Shown here: piece by piece, positions 1 through 5,992 of the stretch
Layout of the letters: the number at the start of each line of letters is the position of its first letter
How positions within the stretch are numbered: the first letter of the stretch is position 1
From: Sulfurovum sp. bin170
GTDB taxonomy: Bacteria; Campylobacterota; Campylobacteria; Campylobacterales; Sulfurovaceae
Assembly: GCF_010892395.1 (NCBI RefSeq)
Contig: NZ_JAACKB010000131.1
Span: forward strand, 1-10,980
Length of the DNA: 10,980 bases
Reading direction: 5' to 3'
Made by a program: the position numbers and the translations under genes
Notes under the pieces: generated by a model
What the model was told of the DNA's origin: nothing
The model's input: the letters and a program-made list of their open reading frames with translations, nothing else
Database searches by the model: none

Positions 1-735
1 AAAAAGCTCAATAGACAGATTGCAGAGTTTGCAAAAGGTAATATAAATATTAAGATTACAAATAAAAGTGATGATGAGATAGGACAAATAGCCCAAAGTT
101 TTGACGATGCGATTCACTATATTAAGACCCTACTAGAGTCCAAAAATCTTTTTATGCGTAATATGATGCATGAGCTTAAAACCCCCATAACCAAAGGGCG
201 TATCGCTATAGAGATGATTGAAGATGGCAATAGCAAAAAGACACTTATTCGTGCTTTTACTAGGATGAATGAGCTAATTAATGAGTTGGCTAAGATAGAG
301 AGACTTACCACACAGAATTTTCAACCAAAACTCAAAAAAGTCTCTATCCATGATATTATAGATGAAAGCATAACACTGCTTCTATGTAGCAAAGAGAGTC
401 TCTCTATAGATACTCAAAATGAGATATTGATAACAGATAGCAAACTGCTATCACTTGCACTAAAAAATTTAATAGATAACGCCCTAAAATATAGTGAAGA
501 TACTCATGCAACGATAATAACTAATAACAAATCCATAAAAGTATCATCAAAGGGTAAAAGTTTGGAGTATCCACTAGAGTATTATCTTGAACCTTTTACG
601 CAAGAGGAGAAGAGAAATATTGGATTTGGTCTAGGATTATATATTGTAAATAATATTACAAAACGACTCGGCTATAAATTACACTATTACTACCGAGATG
701 GCAGTAATGTGTTTGAGCTAAGACTAGAAAATTAA
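1..735 (+). CDS. ArsS-like sensor histidine kinase, C-terminal part (5' truncated by window)
   Basis: Open from the first base; 244 codons are visible. Codons 1-45 look like the end of a HAMP linker (GNINIKI...DEIGQIAQSFD). The HisKA H-box follows, MMHELKTPITKGR, with the phospho-accepting His at codon 57 (bases 169-171). The N-box is LKNLIDNALKY (codons 155-165) and the glycine-rich ATP-lid motif GFGLGL is at codons 208-213. The transmembrane and periplasmic sensor part lies outside the window. This H-box is typical of the ArsS/CprS-type kinases of Campylobacterota, which phosphorylate an OmpR-type regulator usually encoded just upstream (not visible). Oddity: the usual D-x-G-x-G box between N-box and lid is not recognisable; the matching stretch reads SSKGKSLEYPLEYYLEPF without the aspartate. 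I believe this is a family feature rather than damage. The signal sensed cannot be judged. The gene converges on a minus-strand gene across a repeat region. Confidence 0.88.
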   Translation, partial: KKLNRQIAEFAKGNINIKITNKSDDEIGQIAQSFDDAIHYIKTLLESKNLFMRNMMHELKTPITKGRIAIEMIEDGNSKKTLIRAFTRMNELINELAKIERLTTQNFQPKLKKVSIHDIIDESITLLLCSKESLSIDTQNEILITDSKLLSLALKNLIDNALKYSEDTHATIITNNKSIKVSSKGKSLEYPLEYYLEPFTQEEKRNIGFGLGLYIVNNITKRLGYKLHYYYRDGSNVFELRLEN

Positions 736-752
736 GATTTCTTGTAAAACTT

Positions 753-810
753 GGAACCGATGGCTTTAGCCCAATGCCAATGAATTAGCGAGGCTGAAGC
801 CATCGGTTCC
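753..810. repeat. REP-like palindromic unit 1
   Basis: Perfect 14-bp inverted repeat: GGAACCGATGGCTT (753-766) pairs with AAGCCATCGGTTCC (797-810) around a 30-base loop. Each arm contains a small 10-bp palindrome of the form GRCT-NN-AGYC: GGCTTTAGCC (762-771) and GGCTGAAGCC (792-801). It lies 17 bp beyond the stop of the kinase gene and could also stabilise or terminate its transcript. No T-run follows the stem. Confidence 0.75.
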
Positions 811-830
811 TTATATGCCATCTGCATTTT

Positions 831-856
831 CGGAATCGGCGTGTTTACACCCGAAC
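831..856. repeat. REP-like half-unit 2 with compensatory changes
   Basis: This 26-base stretch matches the reverse complement of 910-935 at 21 of 26 positions. Shared parts are CGGAATCGG at one end and CCCGAAC at the other. Four of the five differences fall in the central 10-bp palindrome, which is GTGTTTACAC here (841-850) and GACTTTAGTC in the other copy. Both versions are self-complementary, so the differences are paired, compensatory changes. Confidence 0.7.
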
Positions 857-882
857 TATTTGGTTCAAAAAAAGCTTAATTC

Positions 883-937
883 AACGGCATTGGGCTTTAG
901 CCTCGTCATGTTCGGGACTAAAGTCTCCGATTCCGTT
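883..937. repeat. REP-like palindromic unit 3, inverted relative to unit 1
   Basis: An imperfect palindrome bounded by AACGG (883-887) and CCGTT (933-937), containing GGCTTTAGCC (893-902) and GACTAAAGTC (916-925). Its reverse complement aligns along unit 1, for example CGAGGCTAAAGCC against CGAGGCTGAAGCC at 789-801. The two units are therefore convergent copies of one element. GGCATTGGGCT (886-896) also pairs perfectly with 768-778 of unit 1. The end of the unit overlaps two bases of the stop codon of the minus-strand lipoprotein gene. Confidence 0.72.
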
Positions 938-1784
938 AGAGAATTGAGTTAGCGTAAGAGTCTGTACGCACTTTCCACCCTTGTAACCACTTTCGTTCAT
1001 TGTTTTCTGGTGGCGAGTTTTGAACTCTCTGTTTCAATATAGCATCAGCAGCTCGTGAAAACTCCATAAGTGCAGCAGAACCTTTCTGTACAGGTCTCAT
1101 AGTTTGTAGAACTTGAAGTAATCCCCAACCCTGACCATTATATTTCTCTGTAGATTTTATCCCTTTGCCTTTGAAATTAATATAGTCAATCAGCGGATAC
1201 CAACCTCCTGGACTCTGTGCAACTACATTATAGTTTCTCTTAACAAGCTCTGCATCCTGTTTTGATACATGTCCAGCTATCTCAGGAAGAGAAGCTTTTA
1301 ACCTATCAAAGAAAAACTGTGTCTGTAAATTTTTAGTATTCATAAGAAGATATTTCAACTCAACAAACTGTTTATCTTTTCTAGCTCTCTCAAATGTTGC
1401 TCTGTTAGCCCATGGAGCTCCCAAATCTTTCTGCTTTTTTAACCACTCAGGTATCTCAATTTTATTATCCATATAGTACTGAATCATAGCAGGAAAAGTC
1501 TCATCAAATCGCTTTGGTTGTCCCTTTGGATACCAGATAAAATGCCCTATACCTAACGATGGAAACACCTCATTTGTAGACCAAAACATCAAATGGTCAG
1601 GATTTCCAGATGTCTCGTTCATATATATCTTTTCACTAATTCTATTTAGCTCATAGGTTGTGAGTTTATCAGGGTCTTCATACCCCTCTGGTACACTTGA
1701 AACCTCTGTTTTAACCTGCTTGGTACAACCACCAAAGAGAGTAGCTATAATAGCTATAGCAACTGCAAATTTTAAAATTTTCAT
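936..1784 (-). CDS. probable secreted lipoprotein of unknown function (possible lysozyme-like fold)
   Basis: 282 residues. The N-terminus is a short positive region and a hydrophobic stretch (residues 3-17) ending in LFGGC with Cys20. This resembles a lipoprotein signal peptide, although Phe at -3 is not the preferred residue. Thr21 after the Cys would not be an inner-membrane retention signal. The rest is soluble, rich in Trp, Tyr and Pro. Notable conserved-looking stretches are NETSGNPDHLMFW (56-68), FPSLGIGHFIWYP (74-86), SPGGWYPLIDYINFKGKG (about 192-209) and YNGQGWGLLQVLQTM (about 216-230). SLGIGH preceded by a Glu is reminiscent of phage-lysozyme-type muramidases, but the spacing is not exact, so catalysis is only a suggestion. 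The start has a good ribosome site (AGGAG, 6 bases before ATG). It lies 73 bp downstream of the M48 peptidase gene on the same strand and could be co-transcribed or use its own -10. Confidence 0.82.
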   Translation of the reverse strand: MKILKFAVAIAIIATLFGGCTKQVKTEVSSVPEGYEDPDKLTTYELNRISEKIYMNETSGNPDHLMFWSTNEVFPSLGIGHFIWYPKGQPKRFDETFPAMIQYYMDNKIEIPEWLKKQKDLGAPWANRATFERARKDKQFVELKYLLMNTKNLQTQFFFDRLKASLPEIAGHVSKQDAELVKRNYNVVAQSPGGWYPLIDYINFKGKGIKSTEKYNGQGWGLLQVLQTMRPVQKGSAALMEFSRAADAILKQRVQNSPPENNERKWLQGWKVRTDSYANSIL

Positions 1785-1807
1785 TTTATCTCCTAAATTT
1801 TTCTTTA

Positions 1808-1813
1808 AGTATA
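1808..1813 (-). promoter_or_regulatory. possible -10 element for the lipoprotein gene
   Basis: The minus strand reads TATACT here, 24 bp upstream of the lipoprotein ATG, in the 73-bp gap after the M48 gene. No -35 hexamer is recognisable, only T-runs upstream. That fits promoters in Campylobacterota but is weak evidence alone in such AT-rich DNA. Confidence 0.3.
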
Positions 1814-1857
1814 GGGGAAAAATGCTAATAATTTAGTTAAGATTGTGGATTAAATTT

Positions 1858-2859
1858 TTATTTATTAAAACTCTTAAAATATTCAATCCGTTCTTGTGTC
1901 AAAGGATGAGAGGTTATAAGCCCAACCATAGAGCTATTTTCATCCATACCATGCTCCTTTGCTAACTCCTCAAAGAGGTTAGCCATATAGATAGTAGAGA
2001 CATCTAGCTTCTGCAACTCTTTGACCGCATGAGCATCAGCCTCTCTCTCAAAATCTCTACTATAACCACTACTAATAAGAACCGTTGGAACAGCTGTCAC
2101 CAAGATAGATATATCTCCTGTCATATACCCAATAATTGCACCTGATAGAGCTGTTTTTATCGCCATTCGCAGAGAGTGCTTCTCCACCACATGCCCCTTC
2201 TCATGAGCCAAAACTCCAAGAATATCTCTAAACTCATCATCCCTACTCAAAGCAACCAATTGGTCAGTCAAAACAATATCTCCAGATGGCAATGCAAACG
2301 CATTTGCCCCCATTTTGATTGATGACCTAAAGTGAAGGCTGTAACGACTATCCTCTTTTGTGAGGCTGTCAAAATGTGCTTGGATAATCATTCTATTTTT
2401 ATCAGATAATTTAGTAGGAGATAGATACTCATCTTCTAACTCATTCATTGCCATAACACTAACCTCATCAAGTGTACTTTGGGGAAGTACAGAGGCTACA
2501 ATATGAGCAGTATAAGAAGCACCTGTTGTCAGCATAAACCAAACAAAACCCACCGTTACCAAAACAGAACCCAAAGTTAATCCCCATGAACTCTCTATCT
2601 TGTGTGTTTTAGACTTCTCAATATTAAAATCTAGCAATATCTGGTCTATCTTATCATTCTCTCTACTCTTGCATCGCACACCATCTGGAAACTCCAAAAC
2701 TCGAGGAGTATTACCAAGTCGAGACTCTACCTCAATATCATCTAATGCGACATCTATACCATGAGAGTCTATCTTAACACGCCGTCCAAAGGTAAACTCA
2801 ATAGTAACACTATGCTCTTTTGAGCTTTTACCATCATACAATACTGCTTCAATTAACAT
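1858..2859 (-). CDS. M48-family membrane-anchored zinc metallopeptidase
   Basis: 333 residues. Residues 1-85 form a soluble, probably beta-rich N-terminal domain (YDGKSS...FTFGRRVKI...SRLGNTPRVLEFPDG) like that of M48 peptidases commonly encoded beside YjgN/DUF898 proteins. A transmembrane segment spans about 93-112. The peptidase domain follows: NAFALPSGDIVLTDQLV (186-202), the zinc-binding HEKGH (219-223, catalytic Glu220), a hydrophobic stretch (about 236-264), SRDFEREADAHA with the third ligand probably Glu271, and SHPLTQERI near the C-terminus (317-325). All M48 catalytic elements are present. The family acts in protein quality control; the substrate here is unknown. The start has AAAGG about 8 bases upstream and lies only 15 bp after the MazF-type toxin stop codon. 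The gene may therefore be read from the toxin-antitoxin promoter. Confidence 0.92.
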   Translation of the reverse strand: MLIEAVLYDGKSSKEHSVTIEFTFGRRVKIDSHGIDVALDDIEVESRLGNTPRVLEFPDGVRCKSRENDKIDQILLDFNIEKSKTHKIESSWGLTLGSVLVTVGFVWFMLTTGASYTAHIVASVLPQSTLDEVSVMAMNELEDEYLSPTKLSDKNRMIIQAHFDSLTKEDSRYSLHFRSSIKMGANAFALPSGDIVLTDQLVALSRDDEFRDILGVLAHEKGHVVEKHSLRMAIKTALSGAIIGYMTGDISILVTAVPTVLISSGYSRDFEREADAHAVKELQKLDVSTIYMANLFEELAKEHGMDENSSMVGLITSHPLTQERIEYFKSFNK

Positions 2860-2874
2860 CTATAACCTTTCAAA

Positions 2875-3240
2875 CTAATCAACAACAAGCTTATATCGTA
2901 CAGACAAAGTTTGTGCAACAATAGAGTGAACCACAAACAGTAACTCACTATCAATCACTCCTATTTTTTTGATAAATCTTTTTGTTGATAGATTACGAAT
3001 CTGAAAAGTGTCAATAGCTGAATCTTTTGTTAGATGATTATCTTTTGTCGGTTCACACTTAACCATCCAAGGAACGAAACTATAAGTCTCACTCCACCCT
3101 GTAATAGGTAAAACCGTTTTAGATTTGAGCTTTCCTATCGTATCATCTCCAATCACAAGGCAAGGTCTAGTCTTATTTATCTCTGTACCTATTGTTGGAT
3201 TCAGATTAACCAACCATATTTCAGACTGTTTTATAGTCAT
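2875..3240 (-). CDS. mazF: MazF/PemK-family endoribonuclease toxin
   Basis: 121 residues from the chosen start. The N-terminus SEIWLVNLNPTIGTEINKTR (6-25) followed by PCLVI is the diagnostic MazF/PemK strand-loop. Arg25 and Thr47 (LPIT) fall where the catalytic Arg and Thr of Bacillus MazF lie. The family cuts mRNA at short specific sequences and is inhibited by its co-encoded antitoxin. I start at ATG 3240 because GAGGAGG sits 6 bases upstream. An in-frame ATG at 3261 would add seven residues but lacks such a site. The start lies inside the antitoxin gene (20-base overlap), indicating translational coupling. Length and residues look intact, so an active toxin is likely. Its cleavage motif cannot be read from the sequence. 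Confidence 0.9.
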   Translation of the reverse strand: MTIKQSEIWLVNLNPTIGTEINKTRPCLVIGDDTIGKLKSKTVLPITGWSETYSFVPWMVKCEPTKDNHLTKDSAIDTFQIRNLSTKRFIKKIGVIDSELLFVVHSIVAQTLSVRYKLVVD

Positions 3241-3484
3241 AAAAATCCTCCTCAAAATCAAGCCAATCTGTTAGTTCAGGATTATTTTCGTACTCTTGTT
3301 CCATCAAACTTACAGCTTTTCTCCATCTCTCTATCTCTTTCTGTTCCACATAAGCTTTTAGAGCCTCTTTATATATAGCTGACATGGTTGTCTGAAACTC
3401 ATTTTTGAGTGCATAGAGTTGCTCTTTGAGTTCATAAGGGATGGTAACCGTAATTTTTTCTGCTTTTTGTGCTGAAAGTGTCAT
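3221..3484 (-). CDS. ribbon-helix-helix antitoxin paired with the MazF-type toxin
   Basis: 87 residues. Residues 10-50 fit a ribbon-helix-helix DNA-binding domain: a strand KITVTIPYEL, then two helices with KEQLYALKNEF and TTMSAIYKEALKAYVEQKE. The C-terminal third (about 58-87) is strongly acidic and aromatic (EYENNPELTDWLDFEEDF). This is the usual layout of MazE-type antitoxins, where the acidic tail wraps the toxin and masks the RNA site. It is first in the operon, preceded by AAGGA and a consensus promoter. It probably represses its own operon by binding repeats over the promoter, as is common in the family. Confidence 0.88.
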   Translation of the reverse strand: MTLSAQKAEKITVTIPYELKEQLYALKNEFQTTMSAIYKEALKAYVEQKEIERWRKAVSLMEQEYENNPELTDWLDFEEDFYDYKTV

Positions 3485-3491
3485 ATTATTA

Positions 3492-3517
3492 TCCTTATTT
3501 TTTTCCTTATTATAATA
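3492..3517 (-). promoter_or_regulatory. candidate antitoxin operator: direct repeats and palindrome over the -10
   Basis: Two copies of ATAAGGA on the minus strand (3504-3510 and 3492-3498, 12 bp apart) adjoin the palindrome TATTATAATA (3508-3517), which covers the -10 box. Ribbon-helix-helix antitoxins bind such short paired sites. The second copy also supplies the ribosome site, so one of the repeats may simply be a ribosome site. Confidence 0.4.
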
Positions 3518-3537
3518 GAATTGATAGGATATGTCAA
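3509..3537 (-). promoter_or_regulatory. consensus sigma70 promoter for the antitoxin-toxin operon
   Basis: On the minus strand a perfect TTGACA (3532-3537) is followed after exactly 17 bp by a perfect TATAAT (3509-3514). Transcription should begin near 3502, leaving a leader of about 18 bases before the antitoxin ATG. A full match to both hexamers at ideal spacing is rare in this window and implies a strong promoter that needs repression. Confidence 0.85.
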
Positions 3538-3572
3538 TATGCTATTACAACCATAATTTATAAAAAGTAGAG

Positions 3573-3588
3573 ACAAGGTACGCCTTGT
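3573..3588. promoter_or_regulatory. palindrome between the two divergent toxin-antitoxin-like modules
   Basis: ACAAGG-TACG-CCTTGT is a perfect 6-bp inverted repeat around four bases. It lies 22 bp upstream of the putative extended -10 of the plus-strand module and 35 bp upstream of the minus-strand -35 box. It is a plausible operator for the plus-strand module. A short hairpin is the alternative. Confidence 0.45.
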
Positions 3589-3610
3589 TTCCTAAACCTT
3601 TATATTTTTT

Positions 3611-3619
3611 TGCTAAAAT
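3611..3619 (+). promoter_or_regulatory. extended -10 promoter for the plus-strand two-gene module
   Basis: TGCTAAAAT gives an extended -10 (TG-n-TAAAAT) preceded by a T-rich tract at 3601-3611 and no clear -35. This is the style of vegetative promoters in Campylobacterota. Transcription would start near 3626, with AGGAG at 3644-3648 ahead of ATG 3656. Confidence 0.5.
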
Positions 3620-3655
3620 AATAAAAACAAACAACCCAAAATTAGGAGTGAAATT

Positions 3656-4039
3656 ATGATTGAGATGTTTATGCCATTTGACAATGAAATCAATATGCAA
3701 AACTATATCCACAACCTAGAGAGTAGTAAGCAAGAAATTACACAAGATATTGATAATCCAAGCGTGATCACTCAACTTTTGCTTCTCTCCCAAGCATATA
3801 CTTTTTTTGATGATTTAAAAAAATACTACTATCACATGGAACTAAGCAATGAACAGATTGAAAATTTTGTTTTGGCACTTGATGACCTTATAGATGAGTT
3901 TGAAGATGTACAAAATATGACCTCTGCAAATCAGCTCAAAAAAGATTATTATGAAAAAGCTGATAGTTTTTATACTCTTTTGGTCAATCTACAAACTGAA
4001 TTGGGTTTCTATTTGAGTGATAGAAAATATGGAGTATAG
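3656..4039 (+). CDS. acidic helical protein of unknown family, candidate antitoxin
   Basis: 127 residues; I do not recognise the family. It starts at ATG with AGGAG 7 bases upstream, so translation is well supported. It is predicted to be almost wholly helical, with no signal peptide, membrane segment or obvious DNA-binding motif. Acidic residues outnumber basic ones by roughly 23 to 8, with an acidic run LALDDLIDEFEDVQ at about 72-85. Aromatic clusters (FFDDLKKYYYH near 50-60, KKDYYEKADSFY near 94-105) could form a binding face. Its 3' end overlaps a basic RelE/HigB-like protein gene, and a palindrome lies upstream. Order, overlap and charge complementarity suggest an antitoxin or cognate inhibitor. 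That role is inference, and the lack of a DNA-binding domain would be unusual. Confidence 0.75.
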   Translation: MIEMFMPFDNEINMQNYIHNLESSKQEITQDIDNPSVITQLLLLSQAYTFFDDLKKYYYHMELSNEQIENFVLALDDLIDEFEDVQNMTSANQLKKDYYEKADSFYTLLVNLQTELGFYLSDRKYGV

Positions 4040-4322
4040 TTATGAAAAATCCTTTCTAAAGCAGAAAGGAAAACTTGTTAAAAAAGCTCTGTTGAGTGAG
4101 GAGCAGATAACAAAAACAATTGAACTCTACAAAAAAGAGAAAACAGCTACCCAACTCTACTACCACTCTATCTGTTGCAAACGAGACAAACACCGAAAAA
4201 GTATCGCCGTACTAGAAACAGGACAAGGATACAAGATACTTTTATCAGAGCATAAAACAGTGGTCAATTTTATTTTTATTGGAACTCATGCCAAATATGA
4301 TAGACTCAATAAAGATTGTTAG
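4029..4322 (+). CDS. RelE/HigB-fold toxin-like protein
   Basis: 97 residues from ATG 4029 (101 from an upstream GTG at 4017). Neither start has a strong ribosome site, as expected for coupled translation from the overlapping upstream gene. The layout fits a small RelE/ParE-superfamily toxin: a basic N-terminus (YEKSFLKQKGKLVKKA), two helices (about 24-38), strands LYYHSI and RKSIAVL (56-62), YKILL (68-72), VVNFIFI and the C-terminal IGTHAKYDRL (84-93). The last strand closely resembles the FIGTHxEYDKI ending of HigB-type toxins. Such toxins cut mRNA on the ribosome. His87, Tyr90 and the basic residues Lys51, Arg52 and Arg56 are candidates for function. It has no partner gene downstream, so the acidic protein overlapping its 5' end is the likely antitoxin. 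Activity is not proven by sequence. Confidence 0.78.
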   Translation: MEYSYEKSFLKQKGKLVKKALLSEEQITKTIELYKKEKTATQLYYHSICCKRDKHRKSIAVLETGQGYKILLSEHKTVVNFIFIGTHAKYDRLNKDC

Positions 4323-4377
4323 TAAAGACAATGGCAGTGCTTTTAAGCCCATAGATAGATTTATGAAATTTCTTTTT

Positions 4378-4399
4378 GGTGGGCATAAATGCAACCACC
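4378..4399. other. short hairpin between convergent genes
   Basis: GGTGG-GCAT-AA-ATGC-AA-CCACC folds into a 9-bp stem with a two-base bulge. It ends one base before the stop codon of the minus-strand YjgN-family gene. On the plus strand the T-run is on the wrong side, and on the minus strand an A-run follows, so it is not a canonical terminator. It may protect 3' ends. Confidence 0.4.
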
Positions 4400-5551
4400 C
4401 TACAACCCAATATCTATATCAAAAAAATCAACCGTCTCTTCCCCAATAGTTGACCCCTGAACATATCCATGCGACTCAAACTGTTCATAGTCCACACATC
4501 TAAAATAGGTATGTTCTAGTTTATATTTGATATAACGAACTTTTGTCCACGGATAGAGTAGACCCAAAGAGAAGATAATAGCCAAGATATTAGTAAGCGA
4601 AATCCAACCTAACTTTACAGGACTCATTATCCCTTTGAGATTTGCTCTGTCTAGAGTGGTATTGTCACGAACAAAATTTGAATGATAACCATCACTTAGA
4701 CCTTTTTGAAAAAATATAAGAGGAAGATAGATAGCAAATATACCCAACATAGGAATCAACATATCCATCATAGATATTTCAGCTTCACCTTCGCTCTCTG
4801 TTCCAACTTGTGAAAGAGTTATTATCTCTTCTGCTCCACTCCCTCCAAAGATAGCAGGTATTAAAATCGCCACAACCACACCTATTGCAATACCAATCAA
4901 AATCATCCACCCTGTAATCTTAAAATAGATACTATATACATCTCCCACCTCTCCACTAAAGTGGAAATCACCGTCTCCATAGTGTGAATTGTTGATGAGT
5001 AGCTCTTTGAACTTTACATATATATAACCAACTAAAAGAAATATAACTATCATATTCACAAATGGTACAAATGAAGCTATACCCGCAAGGATAATAAAAA
5101 GAAGAGCGTTAAAAATAAAAAATTTATAAAATTTCCAAGTAGTTCCAGTATATCGAAATGGAACATTGCGATAAGAGGTATTTCTAAGTTTGAAGCTAAC
5201 AGCCTGACGAATCAACCAAGGCATTACGAGAAACGCAATAAGGGCTATCACCCCTGCAACCTCCATCATCACTAGATACTCAAAGAAGATTATAAAGATA
5301 GCATAAATTCCAAATACAATTAGCCGACCTATAAGGATTCGCTTGGGCTCTGCATTGTACTCAAAATTTGAACCATTTAGATATGTATTGGCATAGAAGT
5401 AACGATTTGTCCGCACCTTTGCCCATGCTGAATATATGCCTAGTGTGAGGATAGTCAATGCGATATTAACTATCCAGATACGAAAAAACTCTTTTCCACT
5501 TCCCTCAAAAGAGAATGGTAGATATTGTACCTCTTTGTTTTCTGCTTCCAT
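4400..5551 (-). CDS. YjgN/DUF898-family integral membrane protein
   Basis: 383 residues. Likely membrane segments lie at about 24-42, 72-92, 97-118, 143-180 (two), 212-235, 264-282 and 316-336. A cytoplasmic-type loop (235-260) is rich in Gly and Glu. The family hallmark is a repeated motif: LGIYSAWAKVRTNRYFYANT (38-57) near the N-terminus and LGLLYPWTKVRYIKYKLEHT (329-348) near the C-terminus, each after a membrane segment. This points to an internal duplication. The N-terminal PFSFEGSGKEFFRIW (12-26) is also typical. The biochemical function of the family is not established. These genes often neighbour M48 peptidases with the same N-terminal domain as the one here at 1858-2859. It lies 50 bp downstream of the LysM gene on the same strand. 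AGGGG precedes the ATG but sits within a hairpin. Confidence 0.9.
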   Translation of the reverse strand: MEAENKEVQYLPFSFEGSGKEFFRIWIVNIALTILTLGIYSAWAKVRTNRYFYANTYLNGSNFEYNAEPKRILIGRLIVFGIYAIFIIFFEYLVMMEVAGVIALIAFLVMPWLIRQAVSFKLRNTSYRNVPFRYTGTTWKFYKFFIFNALLFIILAGIASFVPFVNMIVIFLLVGYIYVKFKELLINNSHYGDGDFHFSGEVGDVYSIYFKITGWMILIGIAIGVVVAILIPAIFGGSGAEEIITLSQVGTESEGEAEISMMDMLIPMLGIFAIYLPLIFFQKGLSDGYHSNFVRDNTTLDRANLKGIMSPVKLGWISLTNILAIIFSLGLLYPWTKVRYIKYKLEHTYFRCVDYEQFESHGYVQGSTIGEETVDFFDIDIGL

Positions 5552-5582
5552 CTGTTACCCCTAGTAAAACTATGTAACAGAT
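5550..5582 (-). promoter_or_regulatory. hairpin covering the start of the YjgN-family gene
   Basis: A perfect 9-bp inverted repeat: ATCTGTTAC (5550-5558) and GTAACAGAT (5574-5582), with a 15-base loop. In the mRNA the 3' arm includes the first two bases of the start codon, and the AGGGG ribosome site lies at the loop edge (5558-5562). The stem could control translation. As DNA it could be an operator. Confidence 0.5.
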
Positions 5583-5601
5583 TGTAGCATATTTTTCTGT
5601 A

Positions 5602-5922
5602 TTATTGCCAATCCAACTGTTCAGGTTGGTCTTTGAACTTCTCTGTTATAGGTATCTTGACCTCTGTATTTCTTGGAACATTCATACCTAAGCCCTTGTT
5701 GGCTTTTTGAATTATCTTATAATCATTGGCATCACCGTAATATAGCTTGGCAAGTTTTTTAAGTGTAGTAGCAGAACTAACCCTAGTTACGGTATATGGA
5801 GTATGCTCAACTCTTGCAGGAACCTCATCTAGTGGTTTTCCCTCTTCTGCCAATAGAGTTGTTACACCCAAAGATAGTATCAATGACAAACCTAAACTCA
5901 GTGTCAATAATTTTTTTTTCAT
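5602..5922 (-). CDS. small secreted LysM-domain protein
   Basis: 106 residues. A Sec signal peptide covers 1-25: KKK, a hydrophobic core, then TTLLA, with probable cleavage before Glu26. The mature protein holds one LysM-like domain at about 43-92: YTVTRVSSATTLKKLAKLYYG, then the helix DYKIIQKANKG, and VPRNTEVKIPI as the closing strand. LysM domains bind N-acetylglucosamine chains of peptidoglycan. With no enzymatic domain, this may be an anchoring or structural periplasmic protein. The start is supported by AAAGGA 7 bases upstream. It lies between the iron-sulfur gene (70-bp gap) and the YjgN-family gene (50-bp gap) on the same strand, so it could lead or belong to an operon with either. Confidence 0.85.
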   Translation of the reverse strand: MKKKLLTLSLGLSLILSLGVTTLLAEEGKPLDEVPARVEHTPYTVTRVSSATTLKKLAKLYYGDANDYKIIQKANKGLGMNVPRNTEVKIPITEKFKDQPEQLDWQ

Positions 5923-5952
5923 TATTTTTTCCTTTTTAATTTATGATGATTT

Positions 5953-5958
5953 ATTATA
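5953..5958 (-). promoter_or_regulatory. possible -10 for the LysM gene
   Basis: The minus strand reads TATAAT 30 bp upstream of the LysM ATG, in the 70-bp gap after the iron-sulfur gene. No matching -35 hexamer is present. The perfect hexamer and position make an independent start for the LysM and YjgN genes plausible, but the AT-rich context weakens this. Confidence 0.4.
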
Positions 5959-5992
5959 CTATTGAAAGACTTATAATCTTTATATTTACCCT

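Noticed and set aside
753..937. CRISPR array
   Set aside because: The repeats are few, inverted, of different lengths and without regular unique spacers.
936..1784. Calling the lipoprotein a phage-type lysozyme
   Set aside because: Only a Glu and an SLGIGH motif resemble the family; the spacing and the rest of the sequence do not support a firm assignment.
3241..3261. Longer MazF start at ATG 3261
   Set aside because: A near-perfect GAGGAGG site lies 6 bases before ATG 3240, and the MazF family begins close to that point.
4378..4399. Rho-independent terminator between the convergent genes
   Set aside because: A stem exists, but no T-run follows it on either strand.
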